Source: Cristatella mucedo (taxonomy: Eukaryota; Bryozoa; Phylactolaemata; Cristatellidae). From it: a DNA stretch of 64,000 nt. A program made the translations under genes and the position numbers. The stretch lies in assembly GCA_009760855.2 (NCBI GenBank), contig WPIO01000023.1, positions 4,786,001 to 4,850,000 on the forward strand. Direction: 5' to 3'. This document shows, piece by piece, positions 32,314 to 41,348 of the stretch (position 1 is the first letter of the stretch; each line of letters starts with the position of its first letter). A model generated the notes under the pieces. That model searched no databases and had not been told where the DNA came from. It saw nothing but the letters and a program-made list of their open reading frames with translations.

Positions 32314-32640
32314 GAGGCTCTTTCTATGCACTTTACATATGCATTAAAGGAAGCATTATCAAATGGTTAGTAGCAACATGCACAATGTCAACAAGCATAA
32401 CATGGTTAGAGGTGGCATGCCCAGGGTCATCGTATAAATATGGTTAGTGACAGCAGGCACAGTATTAGCATCAATAAGCATACAAAAAACAAATCACAAG
32501 GACCCAAAATGCTAAGGTAAACAGGTGCATTTTTAGCTTCTTTTTAATTGTCAAGTCAGGGGGTTGTCATGACGTCAGCCGGGAGTGAGTTCCAGGCTGT
32601 GGGGGCCTACGAATAAAGGCACGGTCTCCGAAGCTATTCT
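32314..32640 (-). mobile_element. LINE-1 3' end
   Basis: CTCTTTCTATGCACTTTACA, AATGGTTAGTAGCAACATGC and GGGAGTGAGTTCCAGGCTG, as in the other copies. The ATT-tail is missing because of the SINE junction. Confidence 0.85.
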
Positions 32641-32812
32641 GATAGTCTATCTAATCTTCGAGTCCATCTAATCCAAAACCCATATAATCTCCAAGTTCCA
32701 TATAACTATCCCTGGTCGACTTGCAAACAAAGGCCATGAGCTCAAACTCAGCCTAAGTCAGGGCCCCTTGTGACTTTGACCGAGATTCAAAAGCGTCGAA
32801 ACACACTCATAA

Positions 32813-32815
<3 letters not shown>

Positions 32816-32859
<44 letters not shown>

Positions 32860-33232
32860 GGAGAGAGAGACAGAGAGACAGAGAGACAGAGAGACAGAGA
32901 GACAGAGAGACAGAGAGACAGAGAGAGAGACAGAGAGACAGAGAGACAGAGAGACAGAGAGACAGAGAGACAGAGAGACAGAGAGACAGAGAGACAGAGA
33001 GACAGAGAGACAGAGAGACAGAGAGACAGAGAGACAGAGAGACAGAGAGACAGAGAGACAGAGAGACAGAGACAGAGATAGAGACAAACAGAGAAAGAGA
33101 TAGAGAAGAGAGACACACAGAGAGATAGAGACTGAGAGACATAGAGACAGAGAGAGACACAGAGAGAGACAGAGAGAGGGAGAGAGACACAGAGAGAGGG
33201 AGAGACAGCGAGAGAGACACAGAGAGAGAGAA

Positions 33233-33267
<35 letters not shown>

Positions 33268-33274
33268 GACGCCC
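32816..33274. repeat. (GA)n and (GAGAGACA)n array, about 460 bp
   Basis: Starts as pure GA and becomes a long regular GAGAGACA array, then a mixture of GAGA, GACACA and finally GACA repeats. All frames across it are artefactual Arg-Glu/Ser-Leu repeats. Confidence 0.98.
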
Positions 33275-33491
33275 GGTCACCTCTGCGCTCGGCCGCAGCG
33301 ACGGGCTCCGCCCCGCTGAAAGTCACTCGGGCAGCGTATCGCCGTTCCAGCTGAGAAATTTTCCTGATCTGCTGCGATAGAAGGGGGCAAGGAAGCGATG
33401 GCGGTGACGTTGAGTACCGCCGCCGTAGCGTTCCTCCCTCGAGGAGTCGCTCGCACGCACGCTCGCGCCGCCAGCGCGCGGTCGTTGTATA

Positions 33492-33629
33492 TATAATTCA
33501 TCTGTATAGCACCCCAAGAGAACCTAATCTCTATTCAGGCGCTTCACATATGCCTCCGGGCTCGAGCCCGCGACCTCAGCCAGACATTGGTCGGGGGCGA
33601 GCACCTTAACCGCTGGACCAAACCAGTCG
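33492..33629 (-). mobile_element. SINE-A copy
   Basis: AATTCATCTGTATAGCACCC, CTAATCTCTATTCAGGCGC, GCTCGAGCCCGCGACCTC and ACCGCTGGACCAAACCAG. Confidence 0.92.
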
Positions 33630-33687
33630 TTGCACTTTAGCCGCTCGCCGAAACCCCAACGAGCGGCGGGCTGGCGGCGCGGTTCGC

Positions 33688-33780
33688 AATAATAATAATA
33701 ATAATGATAATGAAATTAATAAAGCGTCCTCAGAGAACTCAATCTCTTTCTTGGTACTTTACATTTTCTGCAAAGGGATT
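33688..33780 (-). mobile_element. LINE-1 tail only
   Basis: AATAATAATAATAATAATG then TAAAGCGTCCTCAGAGAAC, CAATCTCTTTCTTGGTACTT and TCTGCAAAGGG. About 90 bp, extremely 5' truncated. Confidence 0.85.
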
Positions 33781-34124
33781 CAACTTATTCCGCTCGACGG
33801 CTGACACGGCGCGCCGGGAAGCCTCGCGGGCTTTCCCGAAGGGGTTGGCCGGTTCACTGTGCCCACGTTGACCAGCTGAAGTCGTAGTAAAAAGAAAAAC
33901 GAGCAAGCGAGGCGAGGGTCAGGGGTCAATGCCTCGGGTCAATGGTCAGGCGAGGGTCGGCCAACTAGCGGCTTCGCTGGCGCGAAGCAGAAGAGGAGCA
34001 TTTTGCGGCTACCTTCCCCCCACACTGGGCAACGAGGGAGGAAGCGTCTGCTGCAGCAGCAATCGGACCCACGACTATAATCTCGGTCGCGAAGCTCGAG
34101 AAGCCTTCCTCACGTAAGCGCCCT
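33781..34124. other. No gene recognised
   Basis: Contains a GGTCAATGGTCAGGCGAGGG-type internal duplication (33908-33960); nothing else. Confidence 0.4.
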
Positions 34125-34277
34125 AACCAAGGTCAGGGTGAATGTATGTGGTGACAGAGGTCGTCGTAGGCTCGAGCCCCGTGGCATATGTGAAGCGCCT
34201 GAACACAGATTAGATTCTCTTAGGTTGCCATACAAATGAATTATTATTATTACTATTATTATTACTATTATTATTAC
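34125..34277 (+). mobile_element. SINE-A2, 5'-truncated, with ATT tail
   Basis: AAGGTCAGGGTGAATGTATG (A2 insert), GGCTCGAGCCCCGTGGCATA, GTGAAGCGCCTGAACACAGA, ATACAAATGAATTATTATTA. The A-box half is absent. Here the SINE ends in an ATT-repeat like LINE-1. Confidence 0.85.
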
Positions 34278-34360
34278 CAAGTGGTGCTCAGCGGCGGCGG
34301 CCAATAGCCAGCTGCTCAGCCTCGACCGCCTGTGCGGCAACGGACGTGGCTTTGAGAATT

Positions 34361-34535
34361 TAATAATAATAATAATACACTTGATAAAGCGCCCTCAGAG
34401 AAATCCATCTCTTTCTAGGCGGTGTACATTTTCTGCAAAGGAAACACGATCGAATGGTTAGTGGTATCATGCTTGATAAACAACATGAATAACACGGTCA
34501 GGGGTGACATGCACACGTTCAGCATAAAAGTTTGC
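34361..34535 (-). mobile_element. LINE-1 tail
   Basis: AATAATAATAATACACTTGA, AAGCGCCCTCAGAGAAATCC, GATCGAATGGTTAGTGGTAT and GGGTGACATGCACACG. Confidence 0.88.
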
Positions 34536-34784
34536 TAGACTCGGCTCGGCGTCCGCGTGGCCAGAGAGCAGAGCGCCAACGCGCACTGCTGCCTGAGCAT
34601 ATCGATGGAGTCGTGGGGGAGGGGCGACGGCGGCGGCGCGATGCTCAACCGCGTTCTCGCGAATTCGCAATCGCCCTACAATTTCTGCAATCTGTCGCTG
34701 GATGGCTAAGAGCGCATGCACTGTAGAGTCTCCGACTGCCGCGCTTCGGAGGATGAGTCGCGTGCTTTATCATCTGCGAGCTAA

Positions 34785-34872
34785 TGTATTAATTTAAATT
34801 AAATTAATGTTATTATCAATTAATTTAATTTAATCAATAATTTGATTAAATTAATTAATTTATTGATTTAGT
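34785..34872. repeat. Nearly pure A/T block with imperfect hairpin
   Basis: About 88 bases of almost only A and T inside GC-rich DNA. AATTAATTTAATTTAATCA (34818-34836) pairs with TGATTAAATTAATTAATT (34843-34860) with a single-base gap. Confidence 0.8.
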
Positions 34873-35567
34873 ATAAGCGTCTAGGGCCGCATGCGCAGAG
34901 GCGAGCGATTTCTTGTGAGCTTTTCCGGCGTCGGCATGAAGCTGAAGGCTGACGACTGGCGCCTAGCGGCGCTGCCGCGAAGGCACCGCTCGCGTAGTCG
35001 ACGGCTGTCTGCTACTTGTCGCGTCATGCCGCGCCACTTGCCGAAAGACCTCCTAAGCGAGCGGCCGTCAGCCTATGCGCTCGGAGCCTCGTTTTGCCGC
35101 GAAATCCACGATTTCCCGAGGATCTTCTGTAGGGGCTCGCGGGCGCCACACTTCTGCCGTTGCGAAAAATCTCCGCTCGCTACAGATCCGCTCTTCTGCT
35201 CGACGCGTGGAAATTACGGTCTGCGTTTCCCAAGTTGCCCGCTACAGTTTCCGATTGCTTGCGAACGCTGGACTTCGTTGAGGGCAGCTAGATGCCAAAG
35301 ACGACCGGCGCTCGCTCTCGAAAGGCGGCGCAATGGCTGCGCGCATGCTCACCTGCTCGGTCGGCGGCGCGTGCGCGCGCGCGCCGCCGCATGAGCGCAC
35401 AGGCTCGCGGTCGTTATACCACGATCGCTCCAGCGGCCAGCAGGCCCCAAGCGCGCCGTCGCGAGCGGCTCTACTCACCTTGGTGTCCGCGCGCGACGCG
35501 GCGCTAGCTGCGTAGGCCCGCAATGAGACGCGGCTGAAAGGTCCGGCCCAAAGCAGCTTCTCTGCAG
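34873..35567. other. CpG-rich, no gene recognised
   Basis: A 167-codon plus-strand frame (34891-35394) overlaps minus-strand frames; its composition is basic and low in hydrophobics, with no domain. Confidence 0.45.
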
Positions 35568-35740
35568 AGCAATCGCACACTAGGTAAGGCGGTTGCTTTC
35601 ACAACCTAAGTCGTGAGTTCGATTCCTGCGGTGGGCGATCCTTTATCGCCACTGCTAGCGGTGGTGATAGCCGTAAAGGCTCTTCTGGCGCTATACAAAA
35701 AGAGGCTGTTAAATCAGCTAGGATTTATTTATTTATCTAA
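35568..35740 (+). mobile_element. SINE-B, near-consensus
   Basis: CACACTAGGTAAGGCGGTTG, GTGAGTTCGATTCCTGCGG, TGGGCGATCCTTTATCGCC, GCGGTGGTGATAGCCGTAAA, GCTATACAAAAAGAGGCTG, TTAAATCAGCTAGGATTTAT. Tail (TTTA)n. Confidence 0.95.
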
Positions 35741-36057
35741 TCGCGATAGGTTCCGACGGTCTCGGGCGGCAATGTCGCTTCAGGCCGACAGCTCTTTTTG
35801 AAAGCGATCGATAGGTGCCTACAGCAGGTACCCGTTTTCGCAACGCGATGCGTCCGCAGAGCGATGGTCTCAATTGTCAAGGACTCGCAGCCCGACGCCA
35901 GGCGAGGAGCGGCGCCGAGCAGAGCGGCGCGGCCTGCGCGTCGACTTCACGCAGGCGCCAGCCGTGAGCTCCGCGGTGAGAGGGCTGAAGCCGCAATGGC
36001 ATCGGGCCTGGCTGAGTGTGGCGGGCGTAGGAGGCACGCGAGGCATGCACGCGGTGG

Positions 36058-36059
<2 letters not shown>

Positions 36060-36124
<65 letters not shown>

Positions 36125-36132
36125 CGCGCGCG
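36060..36132. repeat. (TC)24 joined to (CG)12
   Basis: A pure TC run to about 36108, followed without a break by an alternating CG run to 36132. A long unbroken CpG run is rare. Confidence 0.97.
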
Positions 36133-36414
36133 TACTAAATGCAATGCACGCGCAAAGCTCGATCCGGGTCTCGTGTGAAATCATATGTCGTGCCAGCCTG
36201 GAGACGGAGTCGGCGCCGTCGTCTTAAAAAAAGGGGTAAGGGGTACAATTTTCCGAGCATTCACACTGGCAGCGTTGTGTTGACTCGGCTCCCGCGGCGG
36301 CAGACCTTGCGGAGTCTCGCGGAGGCACAAGTGACGATACAAGGGATACTGAGACTCAAACTGTATTCCTCTCAAAGCGCACATGTATACGAGCTTGATG
36401 AATCGCCGATGAGT

Positions 36415-36890
36415 TGGCAGCAGGCGTGCACACAATACCAATAGCCTAACCATTGGCCCTAAGGTGAGGCGCTCGCGCTAATTATAACAGCAGCGGGGCG
36501 GGCGGGCGGGGGGGTGAGGAGGAGGCACGCGCAGAATCTGGCACACACAACACCCCTGGCCCCATAGAAAGGTCAATAAATGCCATAGTCCGCCAGCCTG
36601 ACTGGGGGGGGGGGCTGCGCTCGAGGCGTGTATTCGTGTAGCCGTCGGTTTCCCGGCGGCTACCCGCCTGCCGCCGCCGCCGCCGCCGCCGCCGTCGGCG
36701 GTGGCCGCGAACTATCAGTATTTGCCTATCCTTCGGCACCATTGACTTCAAGGTAACGCTGACGTTGAAACGCCGGCAGCAGGCACACACAACGTCAATA
36801 GCCGAGCCATTGGCCCTAAGGCGATGCGTTAGCGCTAATCATAACTCCCGGAGGGAGCACACGCAGAATCTGGCACTCACAACAGCAGCC
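36415..36890 (+). repeat. Direct duplication, two units offset by about 360 bp
   Basis: Unit 1 (36415-36555) and unit 2 (36775-36890) share GGCAGCAGGC, ACCATTGGCCCTAAGGTGAG (GCCATTGGCCCTAAGGCGAT in unit 2), GCGCTAATTATAAC (GCGCTAATCATAAC), and GCACGCGCAGAATCTGGCAC (GCACACGCAGAATCTGGCAC). A (CCG)n run (36668-36693) lies between. Confidence 0.75.
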
Positions 36891-38182
36891 TGCGGATGGG
36901 TTCGTGGTACATCCACGCAGCGAAATTGCACAGTTAACGCGTAGCGTTCTGCGCGTTGCTTTAAGCTGGACTTCGGCGCAGCACCCGTTGAAGACAGAGA
37001 CAGAGAGGAAGACAGAGCACGGCTAAGACGGACGCAGCGAGGTAGAAGGAGAGTTAATATATGAGAGCCCGTGTCTCTCTTGCCTGCTATCAAAACAATT
37101 GAGCACGTCGTAGGGTTTGACACAGTCGAGTCACGTGCTCGGCCGCGTTCTCAGTGGGGGAGGTCAGGCTAAGACGTATTGTTTCTTCCCTCCTTAATGA
37201 CGTGGCGCTACGAGCTTGCGGCGGCGGCAGCGGCGGAACAATCTGAGAACCTCATTACGGAGCTGTACAAGTAGCATGTACTTGCTAGGCAACTAGGTAA
37301 CTATCTTGGCAGGAATTTTGACGCTTGACCAAGCCAGAGTAGCCAAATAACTTATCAAAGAATGAGGAATCTAGCGGCACGGTACGCCAGTGCAATCGCT
37401 TCTGGAGTTCATTATGCCAAGCGATGCACCTGGTTGCTGTGTAATCGCCGATAGCGTCGCTGGCGGCCCGCCGCTGCTGCTGCCGCCGCCGCGTTGTGTC
37501 CGACTGAGCGACGATGACCTACACACGATTCGCACTACCGTAGCAAACGGCCAAGCAAAGAGTGGAGATCGTCCTAAGTGGAATTTCAGCAAATTCTCTC
37601 GAACAACTTGCAATGGACGAACCGCGTCCCAAGAATTTCGCACGTGCGCTGGGGGGGGCAATTCCGTCTGAACGGAAAACCCACGCCACGTGGTACGACG
37701 GTGACTATGGAATAAAGGACTTTTCAGGAAAGAAGGAATTCAAGCGTCAGAGTAACATCGAATGAACTGCGTTCTTAAAGTAATATTAGCATGGAACGTG
37801 TGACAAATCCGTTTGCACAGCAATCGGCATTAGCGGTCAAAAGTAGATGAAGGAACGGCTTTTCGCAGAGCCATCAGAAAACGCTCGTCCTTAAACACAC
37901 GCGCACGGTAAACACACACGGTCGAGAAAAAAAAGAAATTATGCCATTGTCTATCTATACTCACTCTCTACACCTGACCTATACACGTCTGCTGAGAAAT
38001 GCGGCACTTTCGTCACGTCAGTCTTGTTTCAACGGCAGCAGTGCGGTTTGTCTCTCCGTCTTTGTCGCGTTGCGTACGATCGCTACGCAGAGCCTGTATA
38101 CCGACGCCGAAGCTTCGCTAGTTATCTCGATTTCGCCCAATTTTGCCGATACGAAAGGGACGCTTGTTCCGTCGACCTCAGC
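36891..38182. other. No gene recognised
   Basis: GC-rich first half with no supported feature; ends just before a tetranucleotide array. Confidence 0.45.
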
Positions 38183-38228
38183 AGACAGACAGACAGACAC
38201 ACAGACAGACAGACCAGACAGACGGACG

Positions 38229-38267
<39 letters not shown>

Positions 38268-38373
38268 GGACGGACGGACGGACGGACAGACAGACAGACA
38301 GACAGACCAGACGGACGGACGGACGGACGGACGGACGGACGGACGGACAGACAGACAGACAGACCAGACGGAC
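38183..38373. repeat. (GACA)n/(GACG)n alternating tetranucleotide array
   Basis: Blocks of CAGA alternate with blocks of CGGA, with the joint CAGACCAGACGGACGG recurring three times. Both strands give long Asp-Arg-Gln-Thr or Ser-Val-Cys-Leu frames that are artefacts. Confidence 0.97.
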
Positions 38374-38474
38374 GAACGGCTTTGTCAGCCTGGACGAGCT
38401 ACCAGGCAGCCGCTTCCATGTCAACAACCGCTTCCAACTCGTCTGTCAAATAAAGTAAAAGTACAAACAAAAAG

Positions 38475-38552
38475 TCGGCTGATTCGGTAGCCTGTTCTAC
38501 TTGGTGACAGAAGCGCTCAAGCAACCATCGCCCTGTTCACAGCGGGCCTTTT
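38475..38552 (-). mobile_element. SINE-B 3' part
   Basis: GTCGGCTGATTCGGTAGCC, TTGGTGACAGAAGCGCTC and CACAGCGGGCC correspond to the tail half of SINE-B; the head is gone. Confidence 0.5.
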
Positions 38553-39649
38553 ACAGGAAACCTTTGGCATGTCGAATATTTTTTTTTTATTTTGGAATTT
38601 TACGCTTCGACGTCCAAGTGCCATGCATACTTTGATCGGTTTGGCATATCTTTACGCTTACTGGCAATCAATCTGTTGACTTGACAACATGGCCACGTTT
38701 GGCTCAAGTCCACTGAAAAACATGACCTTGACTGTTACAGGTCTTCAAAAAGTCAGCGTGACAGCTACGGTTAAATCAAACGATAGCTTATGTTACCGCT
38801 GTTGTTTGTGCAAACTTGCTCGCCGTTCATTCCACTAGTCTTTCTTTGAGAATTATCGGGGAGCTAAATCCCAAAGGATTGGGTAGTAATGGCCCTCGGC
38901 CATTCATTGCGTTCCTCCGCCGAGGCCTTGCAGACGAGGCCTTTCGCCGAAAAAGCCGCCGCCGCCGCCGTAGATGCACGCGGCGACGGCGGCGGCGGCG
39001 GATGCAGAAGCGCCCGGAGAGCTGGGAGCGGAGAGACCAACCACGCCCGCATGGGACGCAGGGGAACGGGAGCAGCCGCCGCGGCTGAAGTAAAGGGAGG
39101 CGCGTTGGAGACCCGTTGTCCGAGCGGTGCCTGTCGCCCGGCGTCCAAGCCTCCGCAGGCCTCTAAACCCCAGCCAACGTGCGCACTCCCCTCGAATAAG
39201 TACTCCCTCTGGTGGCGGGCGAAAAGTCGCCGGAAACGGTAACTCCAAGAAGGTTAACCAGCGACTAGGTGCGAACTGTGCACGTGCAATGATAATATTG
39301 TAAGACTTATGATAAGATCATATGATTAAGCGTTAAAAGGACGTTTGCATAGCATCACAAGCGAGCTGAATCTCACTAGCCACTTTATATATCTGTATGT
39401 CTAATCAATGTCTAATACGTGAACTGCATGACAGGAGAGCGGCGCGCGTGGAGAGCAGCGCTCTCCGCATCGCCAGCAGCTCAGAGCGCACTGGCGCCTG
39501 TCACGCGAGCGCCTCCGAGAAACAACTCCGAGCGCGCGCAACGCGCGCGACCGACGCGCTGTGCGCGCTCGCTTCGCGCTTCGCGCGATCGCTTCGCGCT
39601 GCGCTCGGCACGCGCCGGGCCTGCTCCTCGCTCGAGTTCCGTCTGTCTG
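38553..39649. other. No gene recognised; CCG/GGC runs
   Basis: Contains a T9-type run (38580), paired CCG (38957-38970) and GGC (38983-39001) runs that could fold back on each other, and CpG-rich DNA. Overlapping frames on five frames argue against a gene. Confidence 0.45.
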
Positions 39650-39662
39650 TCTGTCTCTCTCT

Positions 39663-39739
<77 letters not shown>

Positions 39740-40312
39740 CACTCACTCACTTTCCATTTCTCTCCCCTCTCCCTCTCTCTATCACTTTCCCTTTCTCTCT
39801 CTCTCTCTCTCTCTCTATCACTTTCCCTTTTTCTCTCCCTATCACTTTCCCTTTCGCTTTCTCTCTCTCTCTCTATCACTTTCCCTTTCTCTCTCTCTCT
39901 CCCCTCTCTCTCTCTCTATCACTTTCCCTTTCTCTCTCTCTATCACTTTCCCTTTCTCTCTCTCCTTCTCTCTCTCCCTCTATCACTTTCCCTTTTTCTC
40001 TCTCCCTCTATCACTTTCTCTTTAGCTATCTCTCTCTATCACTTTCCCTTTCTCTCTCCTTCTCTCTCTCTCCCTCTATCACTTTCCCTTTTTCTCTCTC
40101 TCTATCACTTTCTCTTTCGCTTTCTCTCTCTATCACTTTCCCTTTCTCTCTCTCTATCACTTTCCCTTTCTCTCTCTCTCTCTCTCTCTCGCTCTATCAC
40201 TTTCCCCTTCTCTCTCCTTCTCTCTCTCTCTCTATCACTTTCCCTTTTTCTCTCTCTCTATCACTTTCCCTTTCGCTTTCTCTCTCTATCACTTTCTCTT
40301 TCTCTCTCTCTC
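39650..40312. repeat. Pyrimidine array with TATCACTTTCCCTTT minisatellite
   Basis: About 660 bp of TC repeats in which the motif TATCACTTTCCCTTT recurs at least 15 times at irregular spacings of about 22-43 bases (from about 39780 to 40290). Nearly all bases on this strand are pyrimidines. The 324- and 302-codon frames here are Ser-Leu artefacts. Confidence 0.96.
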
Positions 40313-40645
40313 CGCCGCCGCCATTAGCGAGTAAGCCGCACGAGGGCACGCCGCTGGGTCGACGAGAGTGACACCAAGCAGAGGGTGGAGAGCAGAATGC
40401 GGCTACGGCGATGCAGCGGCCGCGGCCGCGGCGTTCCTTTGTCTCCGGCGCTCACTCAGCTGCGCTTCGGCCGACGACGGAAAGTGAATGCGACGTCGCC
40501 GCAAGAGGACGGCGTCATCGTAGTCGTCGCGCGAGCCTGCGCCGATCTTGCTAGCCCGCATCCATCCGAGCGAGAGCCGTTCCGGCTAGCCAACATCGGG
40601 TCGAGCTGACGGCTTAGAGAGAGAGCGACGGTGCTCGCGGTGGGT

Positions 40646-40700
40646 CGCATCCGCCGCCGCGGCGGCGGATGCGCGGACGCCGGCCGCCGACCGGCGTCCG
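40646..40700. repeat. Two adjacent perfect GC palindromes
   Basis: 40646-40673 is a 28-bp perfect palindrome with no loop (arm CGCATCCGCCGCCG). Immediately next, CGGACGCCGG (40674-40683) pairs with CCGGCGTCCG (40691-40700) across a 7-base loop. Confidence 0.95.
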
Positions 40701-40960
40701 TGCAGGAGTAGCCCGTTTGCCGCGGAGGTTAATATTTCGAAATATCCAGGTCACAAAGACTCGGCTAATTCCTGCTAATCTGGCGGGGTTTTTTCTTTTT
40801 CTGTCATGAAGTGTCGCTAAGTTGCTCGTTGATCGAGGTGCTTTGCACGGCTCACGCGCCCTGCCTGGCGAGGGCCTGGCGAGGCCCATCCTGAGACGCC
40901 CGCCGGCCCGAGAGCGAGCGATTCGCTCCACGGCAGCTGAGAGAAATTGCGTGCGAGCGA

Positions 40961-41065
40961 GAGAGAGAGGAGAAATAGAGACGAGAGGAGAGAGCGAGAG
41001 AGGAGAAAGGGAGAGAGTGAGAGGAGAAATAGAGTGAGAGAGAGGGGGAGGGAGAGAGAGGAAGA

Positions 41066-41120
<55 letters not shown>
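40961..41120. repeat. (GA)n array, left of SINE-A
   Basis: Impure GA (with GAAATAGAG) then a pure GA run reaching the SINE-A start. Confidence 0.95.
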
Positions 41121-41123
<3 letters not shown>

Positions 41124-41266
41124 GTGCTGGTTTGGTCTAGCGGTTAAGGTGCTCGACCCGACCAAGGTCTGACAGAAGTCGCGGGCTCGAGCCCCGAGGC
41201 ATATGTGAAGCGCCTTAATAGAGATTAAGTTCTCTTGGGGCGCTGTATAAATGAATGATATATATT
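41121..41266 (+). mobile_element. SINE-A inside a (GA)n array
   Basis: GCCGTGCTGGTTTGGTCTAG, TTAAGGTGCTCGACCCGACC, GCGGGCTCGAGCCCCGAGG, GAAGCGCCTTAATAGAGATT, TTCTCTTGGGGCGCTGTATA, AATGAATGATATATATTG. GA repeats flank it on both sides. It shows the 5' end of the family (GCCGTGCTGG). Confidence 0.95.
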
Positions 41267-41279
41267 GTAGAGAGAGAGA

Positions 41280-41341
<62 letters not shown>
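41267..41341. repeat. (GA)n array, right of SINE-A
   Basis: Nearly pure GA array with one GGGAG interruption. Confidence 0.96.

Positions 41342-41348
<7 letters not shown>

Noticed and set aside
32816-33274. CRISPR-like regular array
   Set aside because: The GAGAGACA array has no unique spacers and is a simple-sequence repeat in a eukaryotic context.
32770-33326. Arg-Glu-Thr-Asp and Ser-Leu-Cys-Val repeat frames
   Set aside because: Translations of the (GAGAGACA)n array on the two strands.
35583-35740. Possible true tRNA genes at the GGTTCGATTCC-type motifs
   Set aside because: All such sites lie in multi-copy SINE-A/SINE-B units with a common non-tRNA body, and none folds into a full cloverleaf with a 3' acceptor.
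38122-38458. Asp/Arg/Gln/Thr repeat frames
   Set aside because: Translations of the (GACA)n/(GACG)n array.
39397-40371. Open frames of 324 and 302 codons (Ser/Leu/Phe-rich)
   Set aside because: They are translations of the TC/TATCAC array; open in several frames at once and of purely repetitive composition.
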